Assembly: GCA_963793675.1 (NCBI GenBank)
Contig: CAWCBA010000005.1
Location: 1-64,000 of the forward strand
Direction of reading: 5' to 3'
DNA: 64,000 nucleotides
From: RPQJ01 sp963793675
GTDB lineage: Bacteria > Pseudomonadota > Gammaproteobacteria > Steroidobacterales > Steroidobacteraceae
This document shows, piece by piece, positions 29,116 to 37,045 of this stretch; the stretch's first letter is position 1, and the number at the start of each line of letters is the position of its first letter. The position numbers were made by a program, and so were the translations under genes. Below the pieces are notes generated by a model, which saw only the letters and a program-made list of their open reading frames with translations, did not search any database and was not told where the DNA came from.

Positions 29116-30192
29116 TCAGAGCACGCCCTTGCTGCTCGGCAGCTCGGTGCCCTCGACGCGCACGGCCTGCCGCAGCGCGCGGCCGGTGCACTTGAAGCAG
29201 GCTTCGATCATGTGGTGCGCGTTGTCGCCCGTCACCTGCACGTGCACGGCAGCGAGCAGGCTGTCGGCCAGCGAGCGGAAGAAGTGCGGCACCAGCTCGG
29301 TGGGCAGGCCGCCAACGGATTCGCGACCGAACTTGCCCTCGAAGACGGCGTAGGCGCGGCCGGACAGATCGATGGCAACCCGCGCCTGCGACTCGTCCAT
29401 GGGCAGCACGAAACCAAAGCGTGCGATTCCGCGCTTGTCGCCGAGCGCTTCCCGCAAGGCCTGGCCGAGCGCCAGCGCGCAGTCCTCGACGGTGTGGTGT
29501 TCGTCGATCTCCAGGTCGCCCGTGCAGGTGAGTTCGAGCGCGAAACCGCCGTGGCGCGCGACCTGCTCCAGCATGTGATCGTAGAAGCCGATGCCGGTCG
29601 CGATGGCGATGGGGCCGGTGCGGTCGAGGTTGACCCGCACCCGGACGTCGGTTTCCTCGTCTTGCGCAGATACGGTGGCGGTGCGGGCCGGCCGGCGCAG
29701 TGTCTCGACGATCGCAGCCCAGGTGGCTCCGTCCTGGCCATCCGCACGCACCTTCAGGCCTGGAATGCCCAGGTTGGCGGCCAGTTGCAGGTCCGTTTCG
29801 CGGTCGCCGATCACGTAGCTGTGGTCCGGGTCGATGGGGTGGTCGCGCAGGTAATCGGTCAACAGGCCGGTCTTCGGCTTGCGACATTCGCAGCCATCGG
29901 CAAGCCGGTGCGGGCAGAAGAACTCCGCGTCGAACTCGATGCCCTGCGAGGCGAACAGCGTGCGGATGAAATCCTGTGGTTCGCGGAACGTCGGTTCCGG
30001 GAACGTGTGCGTGCCGAGGCCGTCCTGGTTGCTGACCAGCACGAAGCGGTAGCCGGCCTGCTTGAGCTCGAGCAGCGCAGGAATCACGCCCGGCAGCAGG
30101 CGGATCTTGGCGAGGCTGTCGACCTGCTCGTCGACCGGCTCTTCCACGAGCGTGCCATCGCGATCGATGAACAGTACGCGTGCTCCACTCAT
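29116..30192 (-). CDS. hisB: Bifunctional histidinol-phosphatase / imidazoleglycerol-phosphate dehydratase
   Basis: The N-terminal HAD phosphatase has FIDRDGTLVEEP with the nucleophilic Asp, VSNQDGLG, and zinc ligands in CPHRLADGCECRKPK. The C-terminal dehydratase has the manganese-binding DHMLEQVARHGG, DEHHTVEDCA and NAHHMIEACFK. The fused 358-residue form catalyses steps 6 and 8. ATG 30192 overlaps the hisC stop by 4 bp. Confidence 0.97.
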   Translation of the reverse strand: MSGARVLFIDRDGTLVEEPVDEQVDSLAKIRLLPGVIPALLELKQAGYRFVLVSNQDGLGTHTFPEPTFREPQDFIRTLFASQGIEFDAEFFCPHRLADGCECRKPKTGLLTDYLRDHPIDPDHSYVIGDRETDLQLAANLGIPGLKVRADGQDGATWAAIVETLRRPARTATVSAQDEETDVRVRVNLDRTGPIAIATGIGFYDHMLEQVARHGGFALELTCTGDLEIDEHHTVEDCALALGQALREALGDKRGIARFGFVLPMDESQARVAIDLSGRAYAVFEGKFGRESVGGLPTELVPHFFRSLADSLLAAVHVQVTGDNAHHMIEACFKCTGRALRQAVRVEGTELPSSKGVL

Positions 30193-31247
30193 GGCTGCTC
30201 CACTGCGGCAAGCAGCCGCTGGTTCTGGTCCGGCGTGCCGATCGAGATGCGCAGGCAGCGCGTCAAGCCCGGGTAGGAGGAAAAGTCGCGCACGATCAGT
30301 CCGGCCGCCTTGCCGGCCTCGAAGAACCGCTTTGAATCGCGGCATTCGATCAGCAGGAAGTTCGCGTCCGACGGGAAGACCTGCGCGACGTTGGCGCAGC
30401 GCTCGAGTCGCTCCTGCATTCGTTCGCGTTCGTCGAGCAGCGTGCGGATACGCGCCGCCGCGAGCGCACGCTGCGGAGCCTCGGTCAGGGCGAGGACTTG
30501 TTCAACGGTCGACGCAGGGATCGCGTACGGCGGGATGATCCGACGCAGCAGCCCGATGACTTCCTCGCTGGCAATCAGTGTGCCCAGGCGCGCACCGGCG
30601 AGCGCATAGGCTTTGGACAGCGTGCGCAGGACGACCAGGTTCGGGAATTCTGGCAGCCGCGAGGTAAGGCTCGCCCGGCCGCAGAACTCGACGTAGGCTT
30701 CGTCCACCACGACCAGCGCCTTGCCAGCGAGTTCCGTGCAGACGCGCAGCATCGCAGCTTCATCGAGCAGGTTGCCCGTCGGGTTGTTGGGCGAGCAGAG
30801 AAACACGATCTTCGCCTGCCGGCCGGCAGCGATGACCTGCCCGGCATCGAGCGCAAAGCCATCGCGCAGCAGCGGGACTTCGAGTACGCCCGCGCCCTGG
30901 ATCCGTGCCGCGACTTTGTAAAAGCCGAACGTGGGCGGGGTGATCACCACGTTGTCCTGTCCTGCACGGCAGAAGGCACGCACGAGCAGGTCGATGGCCT
31001 CGTCGCTGCCGCGACCGACCAGCAGCTGCCGTGCCGGCACGTCATACAGCTGCGCCATGCGCTCGACCAGCGCACGCGGCTGCGGCTCGGGATACCGATT
31101 GAGGCCGGAGATCGAGTTGTCGCCCGCAGCCCGCCACGGCATCTCGTTCGCGTGCATGCGCTCGAGCGAGGGATCCCACGCCGCATGCTGATACGGCTGC
31201 AGTTCGAGGATGTCGGGTCGCGCCAGTTGCAGGATCGAGGAGCTCAT
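30189..31247 (-). CDS. hisC: Histidinol-phosphate aminotransferase
   Basis: This class I/II PLP aminotransferase of 352 residues acts on imidazole acetol phosphate. It has NRYPEPQP, GRGSDEAIDLL, CSPNNPTGNLL, VDEAYVEF and the PLP lysine in RTLSKAYALAGARLG. It overlaps both neighbours by 4 bp. Confidence 0.97.
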   Translation of the reverse strand: MSSSILQLARPDILELQPYQHAAWDPSLERMHANEMPWRAAGDNSISGLNRYPEPQPRALVERMAQLYDVPARQLLVGRGSDEAIDLLVRAFCRAGQDNVVITPPTFGFYKVAARIQGAGVLEVPLLRDGFALDAGQVIAAGRQAKIVFLCSPNNPTGNLLDEAAMLRVCTELAGKALVVVDEAYVEFCGRASLTSRLPEFPNLVVLRTLSKAYALAGARLGTLIASEEVIGLLRRIIPPYAIPASTVEQVLALTEAPQRALAAARIRTLLDERERMQERLERCANVAQVFPSDANFLLIECRDSKRFFEAGKAAGLIVRDFSSYPGLTRCLRISIGTPDQNQRLLAAVEQP

Positions 31248-32570
31248 GCGTTGCCTGCCTGCGCCAGCGCGTCGAGACGAACCGTGACCGCATTGGCGTG
31301 CGCGTCGAGCGACTCGAGTTGTGCCAGCGTGCGCGCCGTCGGACCAAGGTTGCGCAAGCCGTCCGCGGTCAGTTCCTGCACGGTGATGCGCTTGACGAAG
31401 TCGATCACGCCCAGGCCGGAGTAGGCGCGGGCATGGCCGTACGTCGGCAGCACGTGGTTGGTGCCGCTGCAGTAATCGCCCATCGTTTCAGGCGTCCAGG
31501 CGCCGAGGAAGACGGATCCGGCATTGCGCACCTGCGGCAACAGGTCGCGCGGGCTCGTCACCTGCAGTATCAGGTGCTCCGGCGCGTAGCGGTTCGCATA
31601 CTTCCATGGCGGCCGCGATGTCCGGCACGAGGATGACGCGGCTTTCGGCGATCGCCTTGCCCGCGATCTCACGCCGCGGCAACGCGGCCAGTTGCCTGGC
31701 AACTTCGGCAACGCAGGCTTCGGCGACTGCGCGCGAAATCGTCACGAGCACGACCTGCGCATCCACGCTGTGTTCTGCCTGTGCGAGCAGGTCGGCGGCG
31801 ACGAACGCGGGGCGCGCGGACTCGTCTGCAATCACCAGCACTTCCGACGGACCGGCGGGCATGTCGAGCGCTGCGCCAGCGGCGTCCTGTGCCACGATCT
31901 GCTTTGCCGCCGTGACCCAGGAGTTGCCCGGCCCGAAGATCTTGACGACCTTGGGCACCGAGGCCGTGCCATACGCCATCGCCGCGACGGCCTGCGCGCC
32001 ACCGAGCTTGAACACCTGCGAGATGCCGCAGAGCCTTGCCGCCACGAGCACCGCGGGATCGGCCGAGCCATCGGGACGGGGCGGGGTGCACATGACTCGC
32101 ACCGGGCAGCCGGCGATCCTGGCCGGCACGGCGAGCATCAGCGCGGTCGAGGGCAGCGGCGCGGTGCCTGCGGGCACGTACAGCCCGACGGACTCGAGCG
32201 CCACGGTCATGCGTTCGCAGACGACACCTGGTGCGGTTTCGAGCCGCAGCGGCGGCAGGGTCTGCAGAGCGTGGAAGCGGGTGACCGTGTCGATCGCGCG
32301 TTCGAGGGCCGTGCGCTGCACCGGCGTGAGCGCGGCTTCGGCGGCCGCAAATTCGGCTTCCGACACAGCGAACGATTCGAGGTGGACGCCGTCGAGCCTG
32401 GCCGTGTATTCGCGCAGCGCTGCGTCGCCGCGCGCGCGAACGTCGTCGACGATGCGGCGGGCCCGCTCGAGCAGGCCCGCAGCGTCGCGCTGGGCCGGAC
32501 GACGCAGCACGGCATCGCGACTCGCCTCGTCGAGCGTGCCCCAGTCGAGGATGTCGAGCGGACTCTTCAT
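31244..32570 (-). CDS. hisD: Histidinol dehydrogenase, one frameshift as read
   Basis: HisD oxidises histidinol twice to histidine with NAD and zinc. Visible are MLAVPARIAG, GGAQAVAAMAYGT, KIFGPGNSWVTAAK, DMPAGPSEVLVIAD and, in the second frame, NRYAPEHLILQV, GAWTPETMGDYCSGTNHVLPTYG and the terminal segment. The frame changes near 31600, where GAAGTATGCGAAC holds one base too many for the family sequence MEVANRYAPEHL. Corrected, it is about 442 residues. The start is ATG 32570, and the last 4 bp overlap hisC. Confidence 0.92.
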
Positions 32571-33466
32571 GCGAGCATCTTCTCTACCGGCAGCACCAGA
32601 ATCGCGCTGGCGCCAACGGCTTTCAGGCTTTCGAGCGTCTCCCAGAAGACGGTTTCACGACACACGGCGTGCACCGCGACTTTGTCGCCGGTGCCGTCCA
32701 GCGGAATGACGGTCGGGGACTCGCTGCCGGGCAGCAGCTTCGCGATCTGTGACAGGGCCGAGCGCGGTGCGTGCAGCATGATGTACTTGCTCTCTCGCAC
32801 CTGCTGGACGCCATCGACCCGCACCAGCAGGCGACTTACCCAGTCGGCCTTGACGTCGGGCAGGGCGACCGGTGTGCGCACCAGGCACACCTGGCTTGCG
32901 AGCACGACGGCCACTTCGCGCAGGTGATTGGCGGTCAGGGTCGAACCGGTGGAAACGAGGTCGCAGATCAGGTCGGCCCGGCCAAGGCGCGGTGCGATCT
33001 CGACGGCGCCGGACAACGTGACGATTTCGGCGGTGATGCCGTTCTCTCGCAGGAAGCGCGCCAGTACGTGCGGATAGGTGGTGGCAATGCGCTTGCCTGC
33101 GATGCTCGACAGTCCTTCGAACACGAATTCCTGCGGCACGGCGAGCGACAGGCGGCAGTGTCCGAAGTCGAGCTTCTGCAGGATTTCGATGCTCGGCGTG
33201 GTGCCGCGCGCCAGCATCGCCAGGCGCTTTTCCTCGAGTACGTTGAGCCCGACGAGGCCGAGGTCGCAGACGTCTTCCTGCACGAGGTCGGGAATGTCGT
33301 CATCCCGCACGAACAGCACGTCGAGCGGCATGTTCTCGCCGTAGCACATGAGCTGGTCCTTGCCGCGGCTGAACTTCAGGCCGCAGCGGTGGAGCAGGTC
33401 CAGTGACTCGTCGGTCAGGCGCCCCGATTTCTGCACGGCGATTCGCAGGCGTTGCTGGCGGTCCAT
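32567..33466 (-). CDS. hisG: ATP phosphoribosyltransferase (long form)
   Basis: HisG commits ATP and PRPP to histidine synthesis. Its 299 residues are the long, hexameric form with a C-terminal ACT-like domain for histidine feedback (VLPVEKML end). It shows AVQKSGRLTDESLDLL, VRDDDIPDLVQEDVCDLGLVG and the PRPP loop DLICDLVSTGSTLTANHL. ATG 33466 overlaps the stop of the upstream regulator by one base (TGATG). Confidence 0.97.
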   Translation of the reverse strand: MDRQQRLRIAVQKSGRLTDESLDLLHRCGLKFSRGKDQLMCYGENMPLDVLFVRDDDIPDLVQEDVCDLGLVGLNVLEEKRLAMLARGTTPSIEILQKLDFGHCRLSLAVPQEFVFEGLSSIAGKRIATTYPHVLARFLRENGITAEIVTLSGAVEIAPRLGRADLICDLVSTGSTLTANHLREVAVVLASQVCLVRTPVALPDVKADWVSRLLVRVDGVQQVRESKYIMLHAPRSALSQIAKLLPGSESPTVIPLDGTGDKVAVHAVCRETVFWETLESLKAVGASAILVLPVEKMLA

Positions 33467-33774
33467 CAGCGTTCCCCGAGGCGGCGCGCCGCCAGTTCGT
33501 AGCCGCCGTTGCCGGCACCCAGGTAGCGGGCGACTCGCCCGATGGTCGTCACGCTGACGCCCGTCTGCTTCGCGATCTCGCGGTAGGGCATCCCCGCCTG
33601 CAGCAGCCCGACCACGGTCCAGCGATCGGCGAGGGCCTGCAGTTCCGCCGGAGTGCAGAGGTCGCGCAGGAAATCGCGGCATTCGTCGACGGTGCGCAGG
33701 GTCAGCAGGGCCTGGCACAGCGCGCGTTCGGCGGCTGCTTCCTGGCGGGGGGAGATTCCACGGTGGTTCTTCAC
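33466..33774 (-). CDS. YerC/YecD-family TrpR-like repressor of the his operon
   Basis: The 102-residue protein has the TrpR-type helical DNA-binding fold. An N-terminal helix bundle (DECRDFLRDLCTPAELQALADRW) precedes a helix-turn-helix (MPYREIAKQTGVSVTTIGRVARYL). It is the first gene of the his operon and is coupled to hisG. A 28-bp palindrome sits 18 bp upstream. TrpR-like proteins linked to his genes are known elsewhere as histidine regulators. That this one represses the operon with histidine as corepressor is inference. Start GTG 33774. Confidence 0.85.
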   Translation of the reverse strand: MKNHRGISPRQEAAAERALCQALLTLRTVDECRDFLRDLCTPAELQALADRWTVVGLLQAGMPYREIAKQTGVSVTTIGRVARYLGAGNGGYELAARRLGER

Positions 33775-33792
33775 GGGTCTCGCTGGCTGGCG

Positions 33793-33820
33793 TGTATTAA
33801 TGTGTTAGCACGTTAATACA
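33793..33820 (-). promoter_or_regulatory. Palindromic operator of the his operon
   Basis: TGTATTAATG and CGTTAATACA are the ends of a 28-bp near-perfect palindrome centred on GTTAGCAC (10 of 13 bases pair in each half). It lies 18 bp before the repressor-like gene, over the expected promoter. It is AT-rich against very GC-rich surroundings. Confidence 0.7.
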
Positions 33821-34076
33821 TTGGAACGAGCGCAACCGAGACTAGTCCGCGCGAAGCCAGGAGCGCGAAGCCATCGCGCCGCCGGCGTCTCCGGTCCGGA
33901 CGCGCCCCGAAAAGCCGTCCGCTCCATGGAGGCTCCGGCCGCGCCGTCCATGGCGCGGACGGTTTTCGGGGCGCGTCCGGACCGGAAACGACGTCGGCGC
34001 GGAACGTCTTGCGCTCCTGGCTTCGCGCGGACTGCGTCGCGATTGCGCTGCCGTTCCTTGCGCTAACGTGCTGTCA
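33803..34076. repeat. 274-bp imperfect inverted repeat between the his and met units
   Basis: The left arm 33848-33921 and right arm 33955-34030 pair over about 75 bp (CGCGAAGCCAGGAGCGC, CCGGTCCGGACGCGCCCCGA and others) with few mismatches. The match continues outward through GGAACG, AGCGCAA and AGCACGTTA to 33803 and 34076. The loop contains a smaller TCCATGGA palindrome. No open frame of interest lies inside. The right end includes the metX promoter. Confidence 0.85.
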
Positions 34077-34086
34077 CACCTAAACT
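34058..34086 (+). promoter_or_regulatory. Promoter of the metX-metB unit
   Basis: TTGCGC, a 17-bp spacer and TAAACT end 8 bp before the riboswitch P1 stem, so transcription would begin right at the aptamer. The spacer carries TAACGTGCT, a mirror copy of a his operator half-site. Confidence 0.65.
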
Positions 34087-34094
34087 TCGCCCCG

Positions 34095-34207
34095 CTCATC
34101 GAGACCGGCTGAGGGAATGGCCCTTTGAAGCCGGGGCAACCATCGGGCCCAACCCGCCCGAACTGGTGCCAACTCCACAGGGACCCTGCGCGTCGCCGGA
34201 AGATGAG
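34095..34207 (+). ncRNA. SAM-I (S-box) riboswitch
   Basis: P1 is closed by CTCATC (34095-34100) and GATGAG (34202-34207). Between them are the S-box core elements GAGGGAATGGCCCTTTGAAG, GGCAACC and GGTGCCAACTCCACAG, followed by GGAAGATGAG. SAM binding would switch off the downstream met genes. The expression platform (34208-34403) is long. CCGCCCG near 34223 can pair with CGGGCGG near 34314. No U-tract was seen, so control of translation or a Rho-dependent mechanism is possible. Confidence 0.9.
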
Positions 34208-34403
34208 TTGCAGCGAGGCTGCCCCGCCCGGTTTCACGACCGACGGGGGTGTTGGTCGCCGCAACCATCCCTCGCGCGCGCAAAGACTCCCTGCTCGTGG
34301 TTGCGATTTCGACGGGCGGGCCGGCACGGGCCTCGACCTGCGTGCCCAGACGTCGTCCAGATTCAGCGCGAGTTCGAGAGCAGCAGTGTCATCGTCCGTC
34401 ACC

Positions 34404-35489
34404 ATGAGCAACAGCCAGCCCGCCGTCGATGAAAACATCGCACCGGATGGAGCCGCCGATCCGTCGTCGATGGATCCTGCCGCGGCCCTGCGTCCGGTCG
34501 TGTTGCCCGCCGGATACGCGTTTGACGAGGACATCCTCGTCCTGGACCGCGAGCCATTCCCGTTGCACTTCGGCGGCGAACTGTCGCGCGTCGAGATCGC
34601 ATATCGGATCGCTGGCGCCGAGGGTGCCCCGGTGGTGGCGGTCCTCGGGGGCATATCGGCAGGTCGCAACGTATTCAAGGTGCGCGATGGCGTGCCTGGC
34701 TGGTGGGACGAAATCGCCGGGCCGGGCAAGGCACTCGACACGGATCGTTTCCGGGTCCTCGGCATGGACTTCCTCGGCGGCAGCCACCGCACGACCGGAC
34801 CCGGACACGGCGACGTCTTCCAGAGCGTCAGCGCGCATGACCAGGCCGCTTGCCTGGTGGCGGTGATGGACCACCTCGGCATCGCTAGCCTGCACGGCTG
34901 CATCGGCGCGTCCTACGGCGGCATGGTCACGCTGGTGATGGGCGCGAAGCACGCGGCGCGCCTGCGGCACGGCATCGTGGTCAGCGCCGCTCACCGCACC
35001 CATCCGATGTCGACCGCGTGGCGCAGCGTCCAGCGCAATTTCGTGCGTTACGCCATCGAGCATGGCGAGGGCGAGCAGGGGCTTGCCCTGGCGCGCGCCC
35101 TGGCCATGACGACGTACCGCTCGGTGCGCGAATTCGAGGATCGCTTTCCGGGCGAGGCCACGCGCCACGACGGGCGATTCGTGTTTCCGGTCGAGGCGTA
35201 CATCGTCTCGCGCGGCGAGGCCTATTCGCGGACCTACCGGCCCGAGGCGTTCGTCTGCCTGTCGGAATCGATCGACCTGCACCGCATCGAACCCGAGACC
35301 GTCGTCGTGCCGATGACCCTGGTCGCCGTGCTCGAGGACCAGCTGGTGCCGGTCACCGACATGCGCACCCTGCGCGACCGGTTCGGCAGCGCCTGCCAGC
35401 TGATCGAGATCAGTTCGATGTACGGCCACGACGCCTTCTTCAAGGAGTCGGCCGTGCTGCGCGATGTTTTCTACCGCACACTCGAATAG
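34404..35489 (+). CDS. metX: MetX-family O-acyltransferase (homoserine or serine O-succinyltransferase)
   Basis: The 361-residue alpha/beta hydrolase-fold acyltransferase has the nucleophile elbow GASYGGMVTL. An acid residue lies in VAVLEDQLVP and the catalytic His is in MYGHDAFFKE. Classical MetX proteins have a GGSMGGMQ elbow. The form here matches the xanthomonad branch, members of which have been described as using succinyl-CoA and, in some cases, acting on serine. ATG 34404 (MSNSQPAVDE) starts after the riboswitch. SAM control and the following gene support a role in methionine or cysteine synthesis. Confidence 0.85.
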   Translation: MSNSQPAVDENIAPDGAADPSSMDPAAALRPVVLPAGYAFDEDILVLDREPFPLHFGGELSRVEIAYRIAGAEGAPVVAVLGGISAGRNVFKVRDGVPGWWDEIAGPGKALDTDRFRVLGMDFLGGSHRTTGPGHGDVFQSVSAHDQAACLVAVMDHLGIASLHGCIGASYGGMVTLVMGAKHAARLRHGIVVSAAHRTHPMSTAWRSVQRNFVRYAIEHGEGEQGLALARALAMTTYRSVREFEDRFPGEATRHDGRFVFPVEAYIVSRGEAYSRTYRPEAFVCLSESIDLHRIEPETVVVPMTLVAVLEDQLVPVTDMRTLRDRFGSACQLIEISSMYGHDAFFKESAVLRDVFYRTLE

Positions 35490-35522
35490 ACCCAGCGAAC
35501 AGACCAGACCGTAACGGATCCC

Positions 35523-36692
35523 ATGAGCAAGCAAGACAGCATCAGGACCCGCACCGTGCGTGCGGCCCTCGAGACGGACACCCAGCACGGCGCCGTCGTG
35601 CCGCCGATTCACCTGACCTCGACGTTCGCCTTCAGCGGCTACGGCGAGAAGCGCGAATACGACTACTCACGGTCCGGCAATCCGACGCGCGATGCACTCG
35701 GGCGGGCCCTGGCGGATCTCGAAGGGGGTTCCGGCGCGGTCGTGACCGCCTCGGGCATGGGCGCCGTCTCGCTCGTAACGCAGCTGTTCAAGCCGAACCA
35801 GGTCGCCGTCGTGCCGCACGACTGCTATGGCGGCACCTACCGGCTCTTCAATGCGCTCAACCTGCGCGGAGCCCTGCAGGTACGGTTCGTCGATTTCCAG
35901 GACGCCGCAGCGCTCGATGCGGCGATTGCCGACCGGCCGGCGCTGGTGTGGATCGAGACGCCGAGCAACCCGTTGCTGCGGATCGTCGACATCGCTGCCG
36001 TTGCAGCCCGCGCCAGGGCAGCGGGCGCGCTGGTCGCGGCCGACAATACGTTCCTCTCGCCCGTGTGGCAGCGGCCGCTGGCCTTGGGGGCCGACCTCGT
36101 CATTCATTCCACGACCAAGTACCTGAACGGCCACAGCGACATCGTGGGCGGTGCCGTGATCGCGGCCACGGCCGAGCTGCACGAGCAGGTGAAATGGTGG
36201 GGCAACTGCATCGGCGTCACCGGCGCGCCGTTCGACAGCTTCCTGACGCTGCGTGGCTTGCGCACGCTGCACGCCCGCATGCGCGCACACGGTGAGAACG
36301 CGCAGCGCATCGCCGACCTGCTGACGCGGCACCGCGCGGTGGCCCGCGTCTACTACCCCGGGCTCGCCGCGCATCCCGGCCACGACATCGCGCAGCGCCA
36401 GCAGCAGGGCTTCGGCGCGATGGTCAGCTTCGAACTCACGGGTGGCGTCGAGAACGTCAAGGCGCTGCTCGGCAACATGGAACTCTTTTCGCTCGCTGAA
36501 TCGCTCGGCGGTGTCGAGAGCCTCGTGGCTCATCCGGCCAGCATGACGCATGCGGCGATGGACGCGGTGGCGAGGGAGCGGGCCGGCATCTCCGAGACGC
36601 TGGTGCGGCTGTCGATCGGCATCGAAGAGGGCGATGATCTCGTGCGCGACCTCACGGCCGGACTCGAAGCGGCGGCTCGCGTGGGGCGTTAG
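35523..36692 (+). CDS. metB: Cystathionine gamma-synthase (Cys/Met PLP family)
   Basis: The 389-residue PLP enzyme has YDYSRSGNPTRDAL, the Asp strand VAADNTFLSP and the PLP lysine in HSTTKYLNGHSDIVGG. It ends ETLVRLSIGIEEGDDLVRDL. It condenses O-succinylhomoserine with cysteine to cystathionine. If its partner is a serine acyltransferase, it could instead use O-succinylserine. It is 33 bp after metX and under the same riboswitch. Confidence 0.93.
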   Translation: MSKQDSIRTRTVRAALETDTQHGAVVPPIHLTSTFAFSGYGEKREYDYSRSGNPTRDALGRALADLEGGSGAVVTASGMGAVSLVTQLFKPNQVAVVPHDCYGGTYRLFNALNLRGALQVRFVDFQDAAALDAAIADRPALVWIETPSNPLLRIVDIAAVAARARAAGALVAADNTFLSPVWQRPLALGADLVIHSTTKYLNGHSDIVGGAVIAATAELHEQVKWWGNCIGVTGAPFDSFLTLRGLRTLHARMRAHGENAQRIADLLTRHRAVARVYYPGLAAHPGHDIAQRQQQGFGAMVSFELTGGVENVKALLGNMELFSLAESLGGVESLVAHPASMTHAAMDAVARERAGISETLVRLSIGIEEGDDLVRDLTAGLEAAARVGR

Positions 36693-36776
36693 CGAGACTT
36701 GTCGCGCGGTGCTGGTCGAGCAGGATTCCGTCGACGCCGTGATTGCGTCGTCACGAACGCCCGACAGCGATCGCAC

Positions 36777-36807
36777 AAAAAAGAAGGCCGGCATTTCTGC
36801 CGGCCTT
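36777..36807 (-). terminator. Strong Rho-independent terminator (minus strand)
   Basis: AAGGCCGGC-AGAAAT-GCCGGCCTT is followed by C and six Ts on the minus strand. It ends the candidate small RNA and could also stop leu operon read-through. Confidence 0.85.
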
Positions 36808-36921
36808 CGGGGGACCCGAGCTGCCTCATTCCCTGAGACAAAGACTAACCCGACTCAAGTCCTCGCTACTCGTAAATTCGGTCTCGCGTACTGGGGGCAG
36901 GGAGCCTGGGCCCGCCTGCGG
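36777..36921 (-). ncRNA. Candidate small RNA, about 145 nt
   Basis: On the minus strand a TATACT -10 box (36928-36933) precedes about 145 nt of non-coding sequence that ends in the strong terminator at 36777-36807. The interior contains complementary GAGAC/GTCTC and CTGCC/GGCAG segments. It does not overlap metB (stop 36692) or leuB (stop 37046). No known family was recognised, and 6S RNA was considered but not supported. The -35 box is weak. Confidence 0.5.
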
Positions 36922-37045
36922 ACGCGCAGTATAGCGCCGAAAATCCGGTCGGAGTCCAGCGGAAATCGAGCGGGTAATCAGTCGGCCGGGGGTTCTAAAC
37001 CCTAGCTTGACAGTTTCTGTGGATAAATCCGTAAGTGATTGAATT

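Noticed and set aside
34125..34403. metX starting inside the riboswitch region
   Set aside because: The in-frame upstream part overlaps the SAM aptamer and shows no MetX similarity. ATG 34404 begins the conserved protein.
36777..36921. 6S RNA or tmRNA
   Set aside because: No tag-encoding frame, no tRNA-like ends, and no convincing closing stem with a central bubble. Only the promoter-to-terminator layout supports an RNA.
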